A stretch of DNA of 64,000 nucleotides from CAVRXT01 sp049644285 (GCA_049644285.1 JBARRP010000310.1:1-64000), one strand, 5' to 3'. Shown: positions 49,973 to 60,456, counted from the stretch's first letter. Made by a program: numbers and translations. Notes: generated from the letters alone by a model not told the origin.

Positions 49973-52900
49973 ATGCTTCAAACGCCTTCCAGGTTTCGCC
50001 GTTGCTTGTGTTTTACTGCGCTTCTCGCGCTTGTATTTTGTTGGGCTGAACCTGAGCTGGCGCAGTCGACGTTTGGCGGCGTCGTTGGAGTCGTCAGGGA
50101 TCCGGGTCAAGGGGTAATACCCGGCGCCCGAGTCACTCTCACCAATCTGGACGATCGGGCCCAACACGCGAGTAGCACGGATGCCGACGGGGCATTTCAA
50201 TTCGTCAACCTGAAAGCAGGCCACTACGAACTGGTCGTTCACGCGGACGGCTTCTCCGATTTCAAGATTTCTTCCGTGCAGTTGGATTCCCGGCAGACCC
50301 TCCGGGTTGATGTTCAACTCAAACTGGCTTCGACGTCTCAAAGTGTGGAGGTCACAGTGGAGGCAGGACCGATCATCAACACCGAGGATGCCACAATCTC
50401 CGATACGAAGGACTTCCAACAGCTCAGCAGTTTGCCTGTGAATTATCGGGGCGCGACAACCAGTTCTCTGGCGATGCTTGCCACCGTGCCTGGAGCTCAA
50501 CAGGACGCCAATGGCAACGTCTCTATCGGCGGGGGGCTCCCGTCGCAGGTGCAGTACTCCGTGGACGGCGCTTCGACCGTCAACGTCCGCCAAAACGGAG
50601 CGTTAGGCAACATGAATCCCTCTTCGGAGTTGATCAGCGAGTTCAAGGTCACGGAGTTCAATAACAATGCGGAATTCGCTCAACTCGGGGACGTAACGAT
50701 TACAACCAAGAATGGAAGCGACCGCTACCACGGAAGTCTCTTCGAGTACATGCAGAACAGCACGCTGGATGCAACGACGTATGGCTCCGACGTGAAGCCG
50801 CACAAAGCCTTCAACACGTTCGGCGGCAGTTTCAGCGGACCACTGCGCGTCCCCGGGGTCGCGCACAGCGCGCCCCACACCTTTTTCTTCGCCGATTACG
50901 AAGGCAACCGGCGCCGAGTGGCAACTCCCCAGTTTCTCAACGTTCCAACCACCGCAATGCGCGCAGGCAATCTCTCCGGCGTATCGAGTGCGAGTGGTGG
51001 TCCCATCATTGATCCGTTCACCGGCCTGCCGTTCCCTGGAAATGTCATTCCGAGCAATTGCAGCAAACCAGATTGCATCAATCCGGTCTCGGCAGCATTG
51101 CTTCAGAATTACATCCCGTCCCCGAATTCCGGTAGTCCGGGTGATACCTTTGCGAATTTTCGGCAGCAAGTCCCAACTCCAAGCAACACCAACGGCTATG
51201 ACGTCCGAATCGATCGTACCCTCACGGCCAAGCAGTCTCTCTATGGCCGTTGGAGCTGGAAGCATCTGGACACCACTGTGCCCAATAACCTGCTGCCGAG
51301 CGAGCGTGACTTGGAGAGCGACCGGAACTTAATCGTATCTCACAACTACGCGATCACCGATTCGCTGGTTAACGAAGCGCGGTTCGGCATATCACTCTTC
51401 GACCTGAACGTCCTGTTCCCGATCAAAGGCGCGAGAGCCATCACCCAGTTGGGACTGCAGGGCCTGGACATCAGCGATCACCCGAATACGAACGCGTTCC
51501 CAACCTTCGATTTCAGCGATGGCACCGGGTTCACACCGATCGGTCGAGATAAGACGGGAACGACGCAGTCGCAGACCATCCAGTTCACCGATAACCTGAC
51601 ACGGATCAAGGGCAAGCACACCATGAAATTTGGAGTCGACGTGCGCCGGGTTGCTTACGTCGATCTCGAGAGCTTCGGCGGCTCCGATGATTTCGGGGCG
51701 TTCACGTTCAATCAGGGGACTTTCACCGGAAATGCTTTTGCGGATTTCCTGTTGGGGTTGCCCACCAAGTCTTATATCGCGCAATCGGGACCTGACGTTC
51801 ATGCGCACGCCATCCAAACCGGCCTTTACGGGCAAGATGAATGGCGCATCAGCGACCGGCTGACGATGACCTTCGGACTTCGCTGGCAGGCTTTGCCGCC
51901 CTTCGTAAGCGACCAGGGCAATCTCACCGCCTTCGACAAGCGCAATGGCGGCATCATCTACCCCGGACAAAGCCAGCCACGGCTGGGATTCCTTGAATCC
52001 ATCAATGCTTGTCCGCCGATCAACCCTGCGTCGAATTCTAACCCCGCGCTTCCTTGCGGACCGGTGGAGCTAGCGAGCAGCGTCGGACTGGGACCTGGCC
52101 TTCGGCAATTCTACAAAAAGAACTTCCAGCCTCGCATCGGATTCGCGTACCGCCCGTTCGGCGACAACAAGACAGTCGTTCGAGGAGGCTTTGGGATCTT
52201 TACCATGACCAATCTTGGGCAACTGTCGTTCAACACTACGAACATTCACGTGTCTGTGGTCCGGACGACCAGCAACTCGCTGCTTTCGAACGCACCGCCC
52301 GCCTATCAGTTCCCAGCCGTGCGAACGCCCGGTAACGTATTGACGGTCGCCGGAACCGGAGATTTTTACCAAAACACTCCGATCAACTACCGCGACCCGC
52401 AGTCGGCTCAATGGAACTTGACCGTCGAGCGGGAACTCATTCGCGATTTGACACTGCGCGTTAGCTACGTGGGGATGAATTCCTACCGCATGAGCCAAAC
52501 GGTGGACCTGAATCAACTCCAGCCCAGCATTCTGTCTCCTAACCCAAACCCCAAGCCCTACCTCAACTGGGGCCGGATTCTCTCTTCTGAAAATGAGGGA
52601 AACGTGAATTACCAGGGTCTGCAGTCGGAGATCAACCAACGCTTCCGAAGCGGATTCACGCTGCAGGCAAGCCATGTATGGGCGAAAAGTCTCGGCAACG
52701 TGGGCGGAGACGCTCCAACCGCCTTCTCTCCTGAAGTGATTTATGGAACGCCTGTGGCCGATCGATTCGACCTGCGGGCAAATCGAGGCAACATTGCCGC
52801 AACGCGGAGGCATCGCGTTCTGGTCTCCGCAGTTTATGAACTGCCGGTCGGAAACAATCGCAAGTTTCTCGGCCACATGAGGGCGCTCCCCGCGGCGATC

Positions 52901-53374
52901 TTTGGGGGATGGTCAGTCAGCACCGTCAGCATGTGGCAGACTGGACCGTACCTGACCCCGATCACCAGTCCGAGCGATGATCCCGGACACCTCAACCTCG
53001 TGTATCGAGGTGCGTTCCAAAGGCCTGACTGTGTCGGCAACGGCAACTTAGCCCACCCGACTCCCAACAACTACTTCAATATCGGCGCTTTTAATCCATT
53101 TCCAAGTGGACCGGTAGGAAACTGTGGCGTCGGCATTCTTGTTGGTCCGGGCACGGTGGCCATCGCTGGTGGATTGTCCAAGAATTTCCGGGTTCGCGAG
53201 GGTCTCAAGATGAGGCTCGAGGCCACGTTCACGAACCTGATTAACCATCCCAACTTCGCGCCACCTTCCGTCGACGTATCCTCGCCGAGCACGTTTGGGA
53301 AGACGACCAGCGTGCAGTCCGCGGAAAATAGCGGAAACCGCGTCGGTCAAGTCGCTCTGCGCATGGAATTCTAG
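49973..53374 (+). CDS. Oar-like TonB-dependent outer-membrane receptor
   Basis: The 1,133-residue protein has a signal peptide, then a carboxypeptidase-regulatory-like domain (GGVVGVVRDPGQGVIPGARVTLTN and ADGAFQFVNLKAGHYELVVHADGFSD). A plug region (SVDGASTVNVRQN, EFAQLGDVTITTKNG) and a large beta-barrel with VRIDRTLTAKQSLYGRWSWKH and YKKNFQPRIGFAYRPFGDNKTVVRGGFGIF complete it. It ends VGQVALRMEF, a C-terminal Phe. Such Oar-like receptors are numerous in Acidobacteriota and import large substrates, often carbohydrate or peptide. The substrate is unknown. Its position between kdp and kdpDE genes gives no functional link by itself. Confidence 0.88.
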   Translation: MLQTPSRFRRCLCFTALLALVFCWAEPELAQSTFGGVVGVVRDPGQGVIPGARVTLTNLDDRAQHASSTDADGAFQFVNLKAGHYELVVHADGFSDFKISSVQLDSRQTLRVDVQLKLASTSQSVEVTVEAGPIINTEDATISDTKDFQQLSSLPVNYRGATTSSLAMLATVPGAQQDANGNVSIGGGLPSQVQYSVDGASTVNVRQNGALGNMNPSSELISEFKVTEFNNNAEFAQLGDVTITTKNGSDRYHGSLFEYMQNSTLDATTYGSDVKPHKAFNTFGGSFSGPLRVPGVAHSAPHTFFFADYEGNRRRVATPQFLNVPTTAMRAGNLSGVSSASGGPIIDPFTGLPFPGNVIPSNCSKPDCINPVSAALLQNYIPSPNSGSPGDTFANFRQQVPTPSNTNGYDVRIDRTLTAKQSLYGRWSWKHLDTTVPNNLLPSERDLESDRNLIVSHNYAITDSLVNEARFGISLFDLNVLFPIKGARAITQLGLQGLDISDHPNTNAFPTFDFSDGTGFTPIGRDKTGTTQSQTIQFTDNLTRIKGKHTMKFGVDVRRVAYVDLESFGGSDDFGAFTFNQGTFTGNAFADFLLGLPTKSYIAQSGPDVHAHAIQTGLYGQDEWRISDRLTMTFGLRWQALPPFVSDQGNLTAFDKRNGGIIYPGQSQPRLGFLESINACPPINPASNSNPALPCGPVELASSVGLGPGLRQFYKKNFQPRIGFAYRPFGDNKTVVRGGFGIFTMTNLGQLSFNTTNIHVSVVRTTSNSLLSNAPPAYQFPAVRTPGNVLTVAGTGDFYQNTPINYRDPQSAQWNLTVERELIRDLTLRVSYVGMNSYRMSQTVDLNQLQPSILSPNPNPKPYLNWGRILSSENEGNVNYQGLQSEINQRFRSGFTLQASHVWAKSLGNVGGDAPTAFSPEVIYGTPVADRFDLRANRGNIAATRRHRVLVSAVYELPVGNNRKFLGHMRALPAAIFGGWSVSTVSMWQTGPYLTPITSPSDDPGHLNLVYRGAFQRPDCVGNGNLAHPTPNNYFNIGAFNPFPSGPVGNCGVGILVGPGTVAIAGGLSKNFRVREGLKMRLEATFTNLINHPNFAPPSVDVSSPSTFGKTTSVQSAENSGNRVGQVALRMEF

Positions 53375-53417
53375 GGAAGAGTCTATAAGGGTGACGACCC
53401 CGACGCCGTCCGAGCGA

Positions 53418-53445
53418 TGTCATCCTGAGCGCAGCGAAGGATCTC
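53418..53445. repeat. TGTCATCCTGAGCG-type intergenic repeat
   Basis: TGTCATCCTGAGCGCAGC then GAAGGATCT resembles a repeat common between genes in many bacterial genomes. It lies between the ends of the receptor gene and kdpE. No second copy is in this window. Confidence 0.5.
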
Positions 53446-53515
53446 TCGCGAAAATATCGTACGCCAATGCGAAATACGCACGAGACGTTCGTGGGAGCTT
53501 CGACCGCCGCCGGAA

Positions 53516-54238
53516 TCAGAGCTTATCGCCTGGCTTCGGACGTGTGGCGCGCTCGCGGGGCGGCTCAAATCTATATCCGACCCAGGGCTCGGTGCGAATG
53601 TATCGGGGATGGCGCGGATCCGGCTCGATTTTCTTTCTGAGCTGGTTGATGAAGACTCGCAAGTACTCGGCTTCCTCGCCGTAGTCCGGTCCCCAGACGG
53701 ACTGAAGCAACTTGCGATGCGGCAGCGACTTGCCTTGGTTCGCGACAAGAAGCCGCAGCAGCTCGAATTCCTTGGGAGTAAGCCGGACCGATTGGCCGCG
53801 CACAAGGACGGAGCGCCTCTCGAAATCAATCGTCAGGTCGTCGGATACGAAGGAGGGCAGAGCCTCGGCCGGAGCGGCCCGGCGAAGCGCGGCGCGAATG
53901 CGCGCCAGCAATTCCTGCACCCCAAACGGCTTTACGACGTAATCGTCAGCTCCGGCATCGAGGGCTTGTACTTTGTCGCGCTCGGAATTGCGCACCGTGA
54001 GCATGATGATCGGGGTATCGCTGGTGCTGCGGATTTCCCGGCAGGTCTCGAGTCCGTCCAGGCCCGGCATATTCATGTCGAGAACAATCAGGTCGGCGCG
54101 CTCGCTGCGGATTTTTTCCAGCGCCTCTTCACCGCTGCGCGCTTCCGTGACCGTATAGCCCTGGGCGGCGAGCGTCGTGCGCATGACCCGACGGATCTGA
54201 GGCTCATCGTCGACAACGAGGATGGTGGCGGAATTCAT
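53516..54238 (-). CDS. kdpE: KdpE, OmpR-family response regulator
   Basis: The 240-residue protein has an N-terminal receiver (ILVVDDEPQIRRVMRTTL; phosphoacceptor Asp in LIVLDMNMPGLDG; Lys in DDYVVKPFG) and a winged-helix output domain (LTPKEFELLRLLVANQGKSLPHRKLLQSVWGPDYGEEAEYLRVFINQLRKKIEPDP). This matches KdpE, activator of kdpFABC under K+ limitation or osmotic stress. The start codon overlaps the histidine kinase stop as ATGA. The repeats at 39437-39467 are a possible target, 14 kb away. Confidence 0.9.
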   Translation of the reverse strand: MNSATILVVDDEPQIRRVMRTTLAAQGYTVTEARSGEEALEKIRSERADLIVLDMNMPGLDGLETCREIRSTSDTPIIMLTVRNSERDKVQALDAGADDYVVKPFGVQELLARIRAALRRAAPAEALPSFVSDDLTIDFERRSVLVRGQSVRLTPKEFELLRLLVANQGKSLPHRKLLQSVWGPDYGEEAEYLRVFINQLRKKIEPDPRHPRYIRTEPWVGYRFEPPRERATRPKPGDKL

Positions 54239-55692
54239 TGCGATGGCCGGCTGCGATCGATTGGCAGAGTGAACGAAAAAACGGAGCCATGACCAAGCTG
54301 GCTGGTGACGCCGATCGTACCGCCATGCGCTTCGACGATGGCTTTGGCAATCGGGAGGCCCATTCCCGTTCCCTGGACTCGATAGCGCTGGTCCTGGCCG
54401 CGATAGAATTTCTCGAAGATCAGCCCCTGTTCCGGGTCTTCGATGCCGCCGCCGTGGTCGGCCACGCTCGTCACCACGAAATTACCGTTTACTTCCGCCG
54501 TGATCGTGATGGGTTCGCCCGGCGGCGAATACTGATTGGCATTTTCGAGAAGATGAATGAGGACTTCTCTCACGCGAGGGAGGTCCGCTCGAACGCGAGG
54601 AAGGTCCGGCGGTATCTCAATCCGTACTGGGCGATTGCCCAACGCGCTCTTGCAGTGTCCGAGGGCGGCGTTGATGATGTCCTCAATGGGATGCGGTTCA
54701 AATTTCAGCTCGACTTCGCCGGAATCCAATTGCGACATCTGCGCCGCTTCGCCGACCAGCCGATTCAGCCGGTCGCTCTCTTCGTTGATGATCGTGAGGA
54801 GCTCCTGGCGCTGGGCGTCGTTCAAACTGGGGTTGGAAAGCAAGGTCGTCACCGAGGCCTTGATGGAAGTCAGGGGAGTCCTCAAGCCATGAGTGACGGA
54901 GTCGAGCAACGCCGTGCGCAATCGCTCTCCTTCGCGCGCCGCCTCTGTCTGCCCGAGCTGTTCGATCGCCCGTGCCCTCTCCACAGCGACGGCGATTAAG
55001 GTGCCCAGGGCTTCGAGTGTCTGCCGCGAGAGCGCCGACCCCGAAATTCCCAAGCTGCCGATGGAGCGCACACCGAGCCGCACCGGAACAAAGCAGACGC
55101 CGCTCTCCTGGTCGATGACGGGTTCTTCGCGCGCTACAATCGTCTTCAATCGCTCGACATCGAGCTGCGGAGTGATGGGCCCGGAGCGGTACATTTTCTG
55201 TTTCTCCGCTAGGAAGAGCGCGGCTGCGCCAACCTCAAAGGTATCCACAATCTGCGCCGGGATGCGGTTCAGCAGCTCGATCACGTTGCCCGTTTCGAGC
55301 AACTGCTGGCTGAAGGTATAGAGCTTTTCGATTTCACGCCGCCGCGCGGAAGCATCCTGCGCCTGCCGGCGGGCACGGGAGGAAAGCTGGCTGGCGAGGA
55401 CGGAAACAACCAGGAACGCAAACAGCGCCACCCAGTTCTGCGGGTCGGCAATCGTAAACGTGCCCACCGGCGGCAGAAAGAAATAGTTAAAAGCCAGCAT
55501 CGAGGCCACCGACATGAACACCGAGACCCCGATGCCCCACACGGTTGAAACGGCCAGGATTGCCAGGAGGAACGTGAGCGCGACGGTGGTCGCATTCGCA
55601 TGCATCACCCTCCGATAAAAGAAGGTGATTAGCAGCACCAGCCCGAAGGCCGCGGCGAAGCGCAAAGCACGAGTAGCGAAAGGCTCGCGCAC
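54235..55692 (-). CDS. kdpD: KdpD-like histidine kinase (DUF4118-GAF-HisKA-HATPase)
   Basis: The 485-residue protein has four N-terminal helices (DUF4118; residues 10-105), a GAF-like domain (about 125-240) and a kinase core. H268 in DSVTHGLRTPLTSIKASV is the phosphorylated His; ENANQYSPPGEPITI, VADHGGGIEDPEQGL and GTGMGLPIAKAIVEAHGG are the N and G boxes. It is the C-terminal half of a normal KdpD. The sensory N-terminal half is a separate gene divergent from it, starting 49 bases away. It is coupled to kdpE by an ATGA overlap. Confidence 0.9.
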   Translation of the reverse strand: MREPFATRALRFAAAFGLVLLITFFYRRVMHANATTVALTFLLAILAVSTVWGIGVSVFMSVASMLAFNYFFLPPVGTFTIADPQNWVALFAFLVVSVLASQLSSRARRQAQDASARRREIEKLYTFSQQLLETGNVIELLNRIPAQIVDTFEVGAAALFLAEKQKMYRSGPITPQLDVERLKTIVAREEPVIDQESGVCFVPVRLGVRSIGSLGISGSALSRQTLEALGTLIAVAVERARAIEQLGQTEAAREGERLRTALLDSVTHGLRTPLTSIKASVTTLLSNPSLNDAQRQELLTIINEESDRLNRLVGEAAQMSQLDSGEVELKFEPHPIEDIINAALGHCKSALGNRPVRIEIPPDLPRVRADLPRVREVLIHLLENANQYSPPGEPITITAEVNGNFVVTSVADHGGGIEDPEQGLIFEKFYRGQDQRYRVQGTGMGLPIAKAIVEAHGGTIGVTSQLGHGSVFSFTLPIDRSRPSQ

Positions 55693-55741
55693 CGCGTCAT
55701 TCTACCGTAGCTTTCAAGGCCTCTGAAGTTAGAATAGGCCC

Positions 55742-56866
55742 ATGCCGAAGACCCCCGAGCAATGGCTGGTGGAAGCTTCGCCCGCCGAGAAGACCAAGGG
55801 AATTCTGAAGCTGTTCCTCGGCTATGCTCCGGGTGTGGGCAAAACGTACAACATGCTGAGCGAAGCGATCCGGCGCCACAGTCGCGGCGAAGACGTCGTC
55901 ATCGGCGTCGTCGAAACTCATGGCCGCAAAGGAATCGCCGAGCTGGCAGAGCAACTGGAGGCCATTCCGCGCAAGAAGATCGACTACAAAGGCACCATCT
56001 TCGAAGAGATGGATGTGGACGCAATCCTGGCGCGCAAGCCTCAGGTGGTGGTGGTGGACGAACTCGCCCACACCAACATTCCCGGAAGTAAACATCGCAA
56101 GCGCTACGAAGACATCCTCGAAGTTCTCGACGCAAAGATTGATGTGCTTTCCACCGTAAATATCCAGCACATCGAGAGTATCGCGCCCACGGTCCGCGCC
56201 ATTACTGGAATCACCGTGCGCGAGACGCTGCCCGACTGGATTTTGCAGGTCGCCACCGAAACCGTGATGGTTGACCTGACGCCCGAAGCCCTTCAAAACC
56301 GCTTGCAGCGGGGCGATGTTTACACCAAGGAGAAGGTGGAGCAAGCGCTGAAGAATTTTTTCCGCCGCGGGAATCTGATCGCGCTCCGGGAACTGGCGCT
56401 GAGGCAGGTCGCCGAACAGGTCGATCGCAGCCTCGAATCCTACATGGAGCAAAAAGAAATCCGCGAGAGCTGGCCGGTGCGCGAGCGGATCGCCGTCGCG
56501 ATCAGTGAGAGCCCCAGGGCGCAATATTTGATTGCGCGGGCGGCGCGGATGGCTCGTCGGATGGATGGAGAAGTTTACGTCGTGCACGTCGACACCAGCA
56601 GTAACCATGACGCGCAGGATGAGAAAAAGCTCGCCGCAAATCTGCAGTTCGCCGAAAGTCTCGGAGCGAAAGCCGTTCGGCTAAAGGGCGACAGTATCGC
56701 GGAAGCCGTCGCTGCCTTTGCGCGCGAAAAACATATTACCCAGGTGATTTTCGGCCGCTCGGCCCTGGAGGGTTGGAGGAAGCTCGCTTACTTGAATGCC
56801 ATCAACAAGTTTCTGAGCGATGCCCCCGCCGTCGATGTCCATATCGTCACCCAAGAGCCTGATTAG
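55742..56866 (+). CDS. Stand-alone KdpD N-terminal sensor domain with USP domain
   Basis: The 374-residue protein matches the cytoplasmic N-terminal part of KdpD. LKLFLGYAPGVGKTYNML is the Walker A-type loop (G27-T35), VVVVDELAHTNIPGSKHRKRYEDILEVL the Walker B region, and residues about 250-374 (PVRERIAVAISESPRAQYLIARAARMARR) a universal-stress-protein domain. In standard KdpD this region precedes the four helices and the kinase. Here it is a separate gene divergent from the kinase, so the two proteins would have to associate to make a KdpD-like unit. Confidence 0.85.
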   Translation: MPKTPEQWLVEASPAEKTKGILKLFLGYAPGVGKTYNMLSEAIRRHSRGEDVVIGVVETHGRKGIAELAEQLEAIPRKKIDYKGTIFEEMDVDAILARKPQVVVVDELAHTNIPGSKHRKRYEDILEVLDAKIDVLSTVNIQHIESIAPTVRAITGITVRETLPDWILQVATETVMVDLTPEALQNRLQRGDVYTKEKVEQALKNFFRRGNLIALRELALRQVAEQVDRSLESYMEQKEIRESWPVRERIAVAISESPRAQYLIARAARMARRMDGEVYVVHVDTSSNHDAQDEKKLAANLQFAESLGAKAVRLKGDSIAEAVAAFAREKHITQVIFGRSALEGWRKLAYLNAINKFLSDAPAVDVHIVTQEPD

Positions 56867-56986
56867 ACGCGCCGCGACTTCTGCATGCCGTTCCGGGAGA
56901 ACCGCGGAGCCTGATCCGAATTTTTTCTCTAGTTCTCTGGCGGGGACCGGCTTTCATCAGTAAGATAGCCGCCCGGAGGTGAGCGG

Positions 56987-59900
56987 ATGTTTTCGATTCG
57001 TCACGTCGCTTTGATTCTGGCGCTCGTACTCGTCGGCGCCGGTAATTCTTACAGCCAGGAAATGCATGAGGGGCGGCTTCTGCGATTTCCGGACATCTAT
57101 AAGGACAAGATCGTATTCAGCTATGCAGGTGACCTGTGGCTTGTCCCGACTGCGGGAGGCGTCGCGCGCCGCATCACCACGCATCCGGGTCTCGAGCTCT
57201 TTCCTAAATTCTCCCCGGACGGCAAGTCCATCGCCTTCACCGGACAGTATGACGGCAACTTTAATGTGTATGTGATTCCCTCCGAAGGCGGCGAACCGAA
57301 ACAGCTCACCTTCTTGCCGAACCCAATGCATTCGCCGGAACGCATGGGACCGAACAACCAGGTCATCAACTGGCTCCCCGACAGCAAGCGAATTCTCTTT
57401 CTTTCCCGGCAGGACACTTTTAATACCTGGTTTGGACGCCTTTTCACGGTTCCGATTGACGGCGGCTTGGCCGTTCGCCTCCCGATCGACAAGGGCGGGC
57501 TCACGTCGTTCTCCCCGGACGGAAATGAAATCGCCTATAACCGAATCTTCCGCAATTTCCGCACCTGGAAACGGTATCGCGGCGGAATGCAGCAGCAAAT
57601 CTCGTTTTACAACTTTACGAACAACCGCTACGACCAAATCAGCGACCCCGACGGCAACGACACATTTCCGATGTGGCATGGGGATACGGTCTACTTCGAT
57701 TCCGACCGCGGCCCCGAACATCGCATGAATCTCTACGCCTACGACCGAAAAACGAAGGAGATGCGGCAGCTCACTCACTTCACGGAATTCGACGTGAACT
57801 GGCCGAGCCTTGGGCCGGACTCCATCGTGTTCGAGAACGGCGGGTCCCTTTACGTTTTCGATCTCGCGACCGAGCAGCCCCGAAGAATCACGGTATCCCT
57901 GCCGGGCGACCGCGACCTCGCCCGAAAGCATTGGCAGAACACAAGCAAATGGATCACCGCGTTTGATATTTCGCCCGAAGGGAAGCGCGCTGTATTCAGC
58001 GCGCGGGGCGATATCTATACCGTGCCCGCCAAAGAAGGAAGTATCCGCAATCTGACAATGACGCCCGGCATCCGCGAAAACTACTCCACTTGGTCTCCCG
58101 ACGGCCGATGGATCGCTTATATCTCCGACCGATCTGGCGAAGATGAGCTCTACCTTATGCCGCAAGACGGCATGGGTAAGGAAATCCGCGTGACCACCGA
58201 TGGGAAGATGTTCCGCCTTCAACCAGTCTGGTCGCCAGACAGCAAGAAGCTGCTCTACGCGGACAAAGCCGTGCGGCTCTGGTACGTGGATATTGATGCC
58301 AAGAAGCCGGTCTTGATCGATCAAGGGAAATACGCCGACCTGACCGATTACTCCTGGTCGCCAGACAGCCAATGGGTCGCCTATTCCAAAGCGTCGGAAA
58401 ATCAGTACGGCGTCATTTATCTTTATTCGGTGGCGGAAAAGAAGATCACTCCGGTCACAACCAGCTTCACCAACAGTTGGAATCCCATCTTCGATCCGGA
58501 GGGCAAGTACCTCTATTTCCTCTCCAACCGCGACTACAACGAAGTCCTCGGCGTTTACGACTTTGAGTTTTCGAATCCAAAAGCCACGCGGGTTTACGTA
58601 GCGACCCTGCGCTCTGACTCCCCTTCCCCGTTTGCTCCGCAGAGCGATGAAGTGGCCCTGAAGAACCCCGAAACACCACCGAAGGATGAGAAAGCGGTAA
58701 AGGGGGAAGACAAGGGCGGTGAGAAAACCGCCGAATCCGAAAAAAAGGAACCCTTCCGAATCGACCTCGACGGCATCGGAAATCGTGTGGTGGCCCTTCC
58801 AATCCCTCCGGCGGTGATGAGCAACTTGGCGGCGGCAAAAGGTTTCGTTTACTACGAGACGACCCCGGTCGCTGGCTTGTCAGGACCTCTTCCTGGTGAG
58901 CAGCCTTCCCTGCACGTCTTCGATATGAAAGAGCGGAAAGATAGCATCCTCATTGCGGAGGCAGACGCGTTTGCGCTTTCGTCTGATGGCAAAAAACTGC
59001 TTTATTCCGTGCCCAAAGCCGAGGGAGGCGGCGGGGAAAACTTGGAACACACTTACGGAATCATTGATGCTGCTCCGGCTCCTTCCGGCCCCCACAAGCC
59101 CGGAGATGGCGCGCTCGATCTGGGCGGAATGCGCGCCGAAATCGATCCGCGCGCGGAGTGGGCGCAAATCTTCCACGAAGTCTACCGGCAGCAGCGGGAC
59201 TACTTTTTCGAGCCTTCGATGAATGGCGTGGAATGGGCCAAGGAGCGTGACAAGTATGCGCAGCTTCTGCCTCACGTCGCCGATCGTTACGACCTTACCT
59301 ATATTCTCGGCGAGATGATCGGCGAGCTCTCGAATTCACACACCTACGTCGGCGGGGGCGACTCTCCGGATCTTCACCCGGTGAACGTCGGCGTGCTGGG
59401 CGTTGACTTCGAAGGTGACGCGGCAAGCGGTTTTTATCGCTTCAAAAAGATCTATCCCGGCGAGAACTGGGACGCCGCTCTTCGTTCACCGCTCACGGAG
59501 CCGGGAGTGAGCGTCAAGGAGGGCGAGAATCTCCTTGCAGTCAACGGACGGTCCTTGCTCGTGCCGCAGAATCCGTACGAGCCCTTCGTCAACACAGTGG
59601 GTCAAAACGTAACGCTGACGGTGAATTCCAGGCCCACGGAGGAGGGCAGCCGCAAGGTCGTCGTCAAGCCCATTGCCAGCGAGTTCAAGTTGCGCGAGCT
59701 CGATTGGATCGCGACCAATCGCCGCAAAGTGGAACAGGCCACCGCTGGCCGTGTGGGCTATGTCTACCTGCCGGACATGTCCGCTTCCGGCCTCAACGAG
59801 TTCGTGAAGCAATTCTTCCCTCAGATTCGCAAGCAAGGAATCATTTTTGACGTGCGCTACAATGGCGGCGGCTTCGTGGACCAAATCATTTTTGAGCGAT

Positions 59901-60367
59901 TGCGCCGCGTTCTCGCGGGGATGGCGGCCGCGCGCAATTTCGAGAGCGGAACAGTCCCCGACGTCGTTTTCTACGGCCCGATGGTTTGCGTCACCAACGA
60001 GTACGCGGCTTCCGACGGTGACTTCTTCACTTATTTTTTCAAGAAGTACAAGATCGGGCCGGTGATCGGGATGCGCACCTGGGGTGGTGTCCGCGGCATC
60101 CGCGGCGAAATTCCGCTTCTGGACGGAGGCTATATCACTCGTCCGGAGTTCGCGCTCTATGGACTCGATAGCCAGTGGTTGATCGAGAATCGCGGCGTCG
60201 CACCGGATATTGTCGTGGACAACACGCCCGATCAGGTCATGGCGGGCCACGACCCGCAGCTTGAAATGGCCATCGAGGTGGTCATGAAGGAAATGCAGGA
60301 GCATCCAAAGCAACTGCCGCCGCGTCCTCCGGACCTGCCGGCCTATCCCAGCGGCCCTGGTGACTAA
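56987..60367 (+). CDS. Tricorn-like S41 protease, secreted
   Basis: The 1,126-residue protein has a signal peptide (HVALILALVLVGAGNSYSQ). Its N-terminal half is a WD40/TolB-like propeller with repeats such as LFPKFSPDGKSIAFTG and YSTWSPDGRWIAYISDR. A C-terminal tricorn-type peptidase follows, with a PDZ domain near residues 815-895. H785 in LSNSHTYVGGGD and S1009 in NEYAASDGDFF are the expected catalytic residues, as in tricorn proteases. A linker of Lys/Glu/Pro (about residues 555-590) separates the halves. Such proteases degrade peptides, here probably in the periplasm. Confidence 0.88.
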   Translation: MFSIRHVALILALVLVGAGNSYSQEMHEGRLLRFPDIYKDKIVFSYAGDLWLVPTAGGVARRITTHPGLELFPKFSPDGKSIAFTGQYDGNFNVYVIPSEGGEPKQLTFLPNPMHSPERMGPNNQVINWLPDSKRILFLSRQDTFNTWFGRLFTVPIDGGLAVRLPIDKGGLTSFSPDGNEIAYNRIFRNFRTWKRYRGGMQQQISFYNFTNNRYDQISDPDGNDTFPMWHGDTVYFDSDRGPEHRMNLYAYDRKTKEMRQLTHFTEFDVNWPSLGPDSIVFENGGSLYVFDLATEQPRRITVSLPGDRDLARKHWQNTSKWITAFDISPEGKRAVFSARGDIYTVPAKEGSIRNLTMTPGIRENYSTWSPDGRWIAYISDRSGEDELYLMPQDGMGKEIRVTTDGKMFRLQPVWSPDSKKLLYADKAVRLWYVDIDAKKPVLIDQGKYADLTDYSWSPDSQWVAYSKASENQYGVIYLYSVAEKKITPVTTSFTNSWNPIFDPEGKYLYFLSNRDYNEVLGVYDFEFSNPKATRVYVATLRSDSPSPFAPQSDEVALKNPETPPKDEKAVKGEDKGGEKTAESEKKEPFRIDLDGIGNRVVALPIPPAVMSNLAAAKGFVYYETTPVAGLSGPLPGEQPSLHVFDMKERKDSILIAEADAFALSSDGKKLLYSVPKAEGGGGENLEHTYGIIDAAPAPSGPHKPGDGALDLGGMRAEIDPRAEWAQIFHEVYRQQRDYFFEPSMNGVEWAKERDKYAQLLPHVADRYDLTYILGEMIGELSNSHTYVGGGDSPDLHPVNVGVLGVDFEGDAASGFYRFKKIYPGENWDAALRSPLTEPGVSVKEGENLLAVNGRSLLVPQNPYEPFVNTVGQNVTLTVNSRPTEEGSRKVVVKPIASEFKLRELDWIATNRRKVEQATAGRVGYVYLPDMSASGLNEFVKQFFPQIRKQGIIFDVRYNGGGFVDQIIFERLRRVLAGMAAARNFESGTVPDVVFYGPMVCVTNEYAASDGDFFTYFFKKYKIGPVIGMRTWGGVRGIRGEIPLLDGGYITRPEFALYGLDSQWLIENRGVAPDIVVDNTPDQVMAGHDPQLEMAIEVVMKEMQEHPKQLPPRPPDLPAYPSGPGD

Positions 60368-60456
60368 AAGATCGTTTCATCCCGGATTGCGAGGCGGCGT
60401 TTCGACCGCCGCGCCGCGATGGATGTTCAACCGCTCTTAATACAGAAGGAGGCGCG

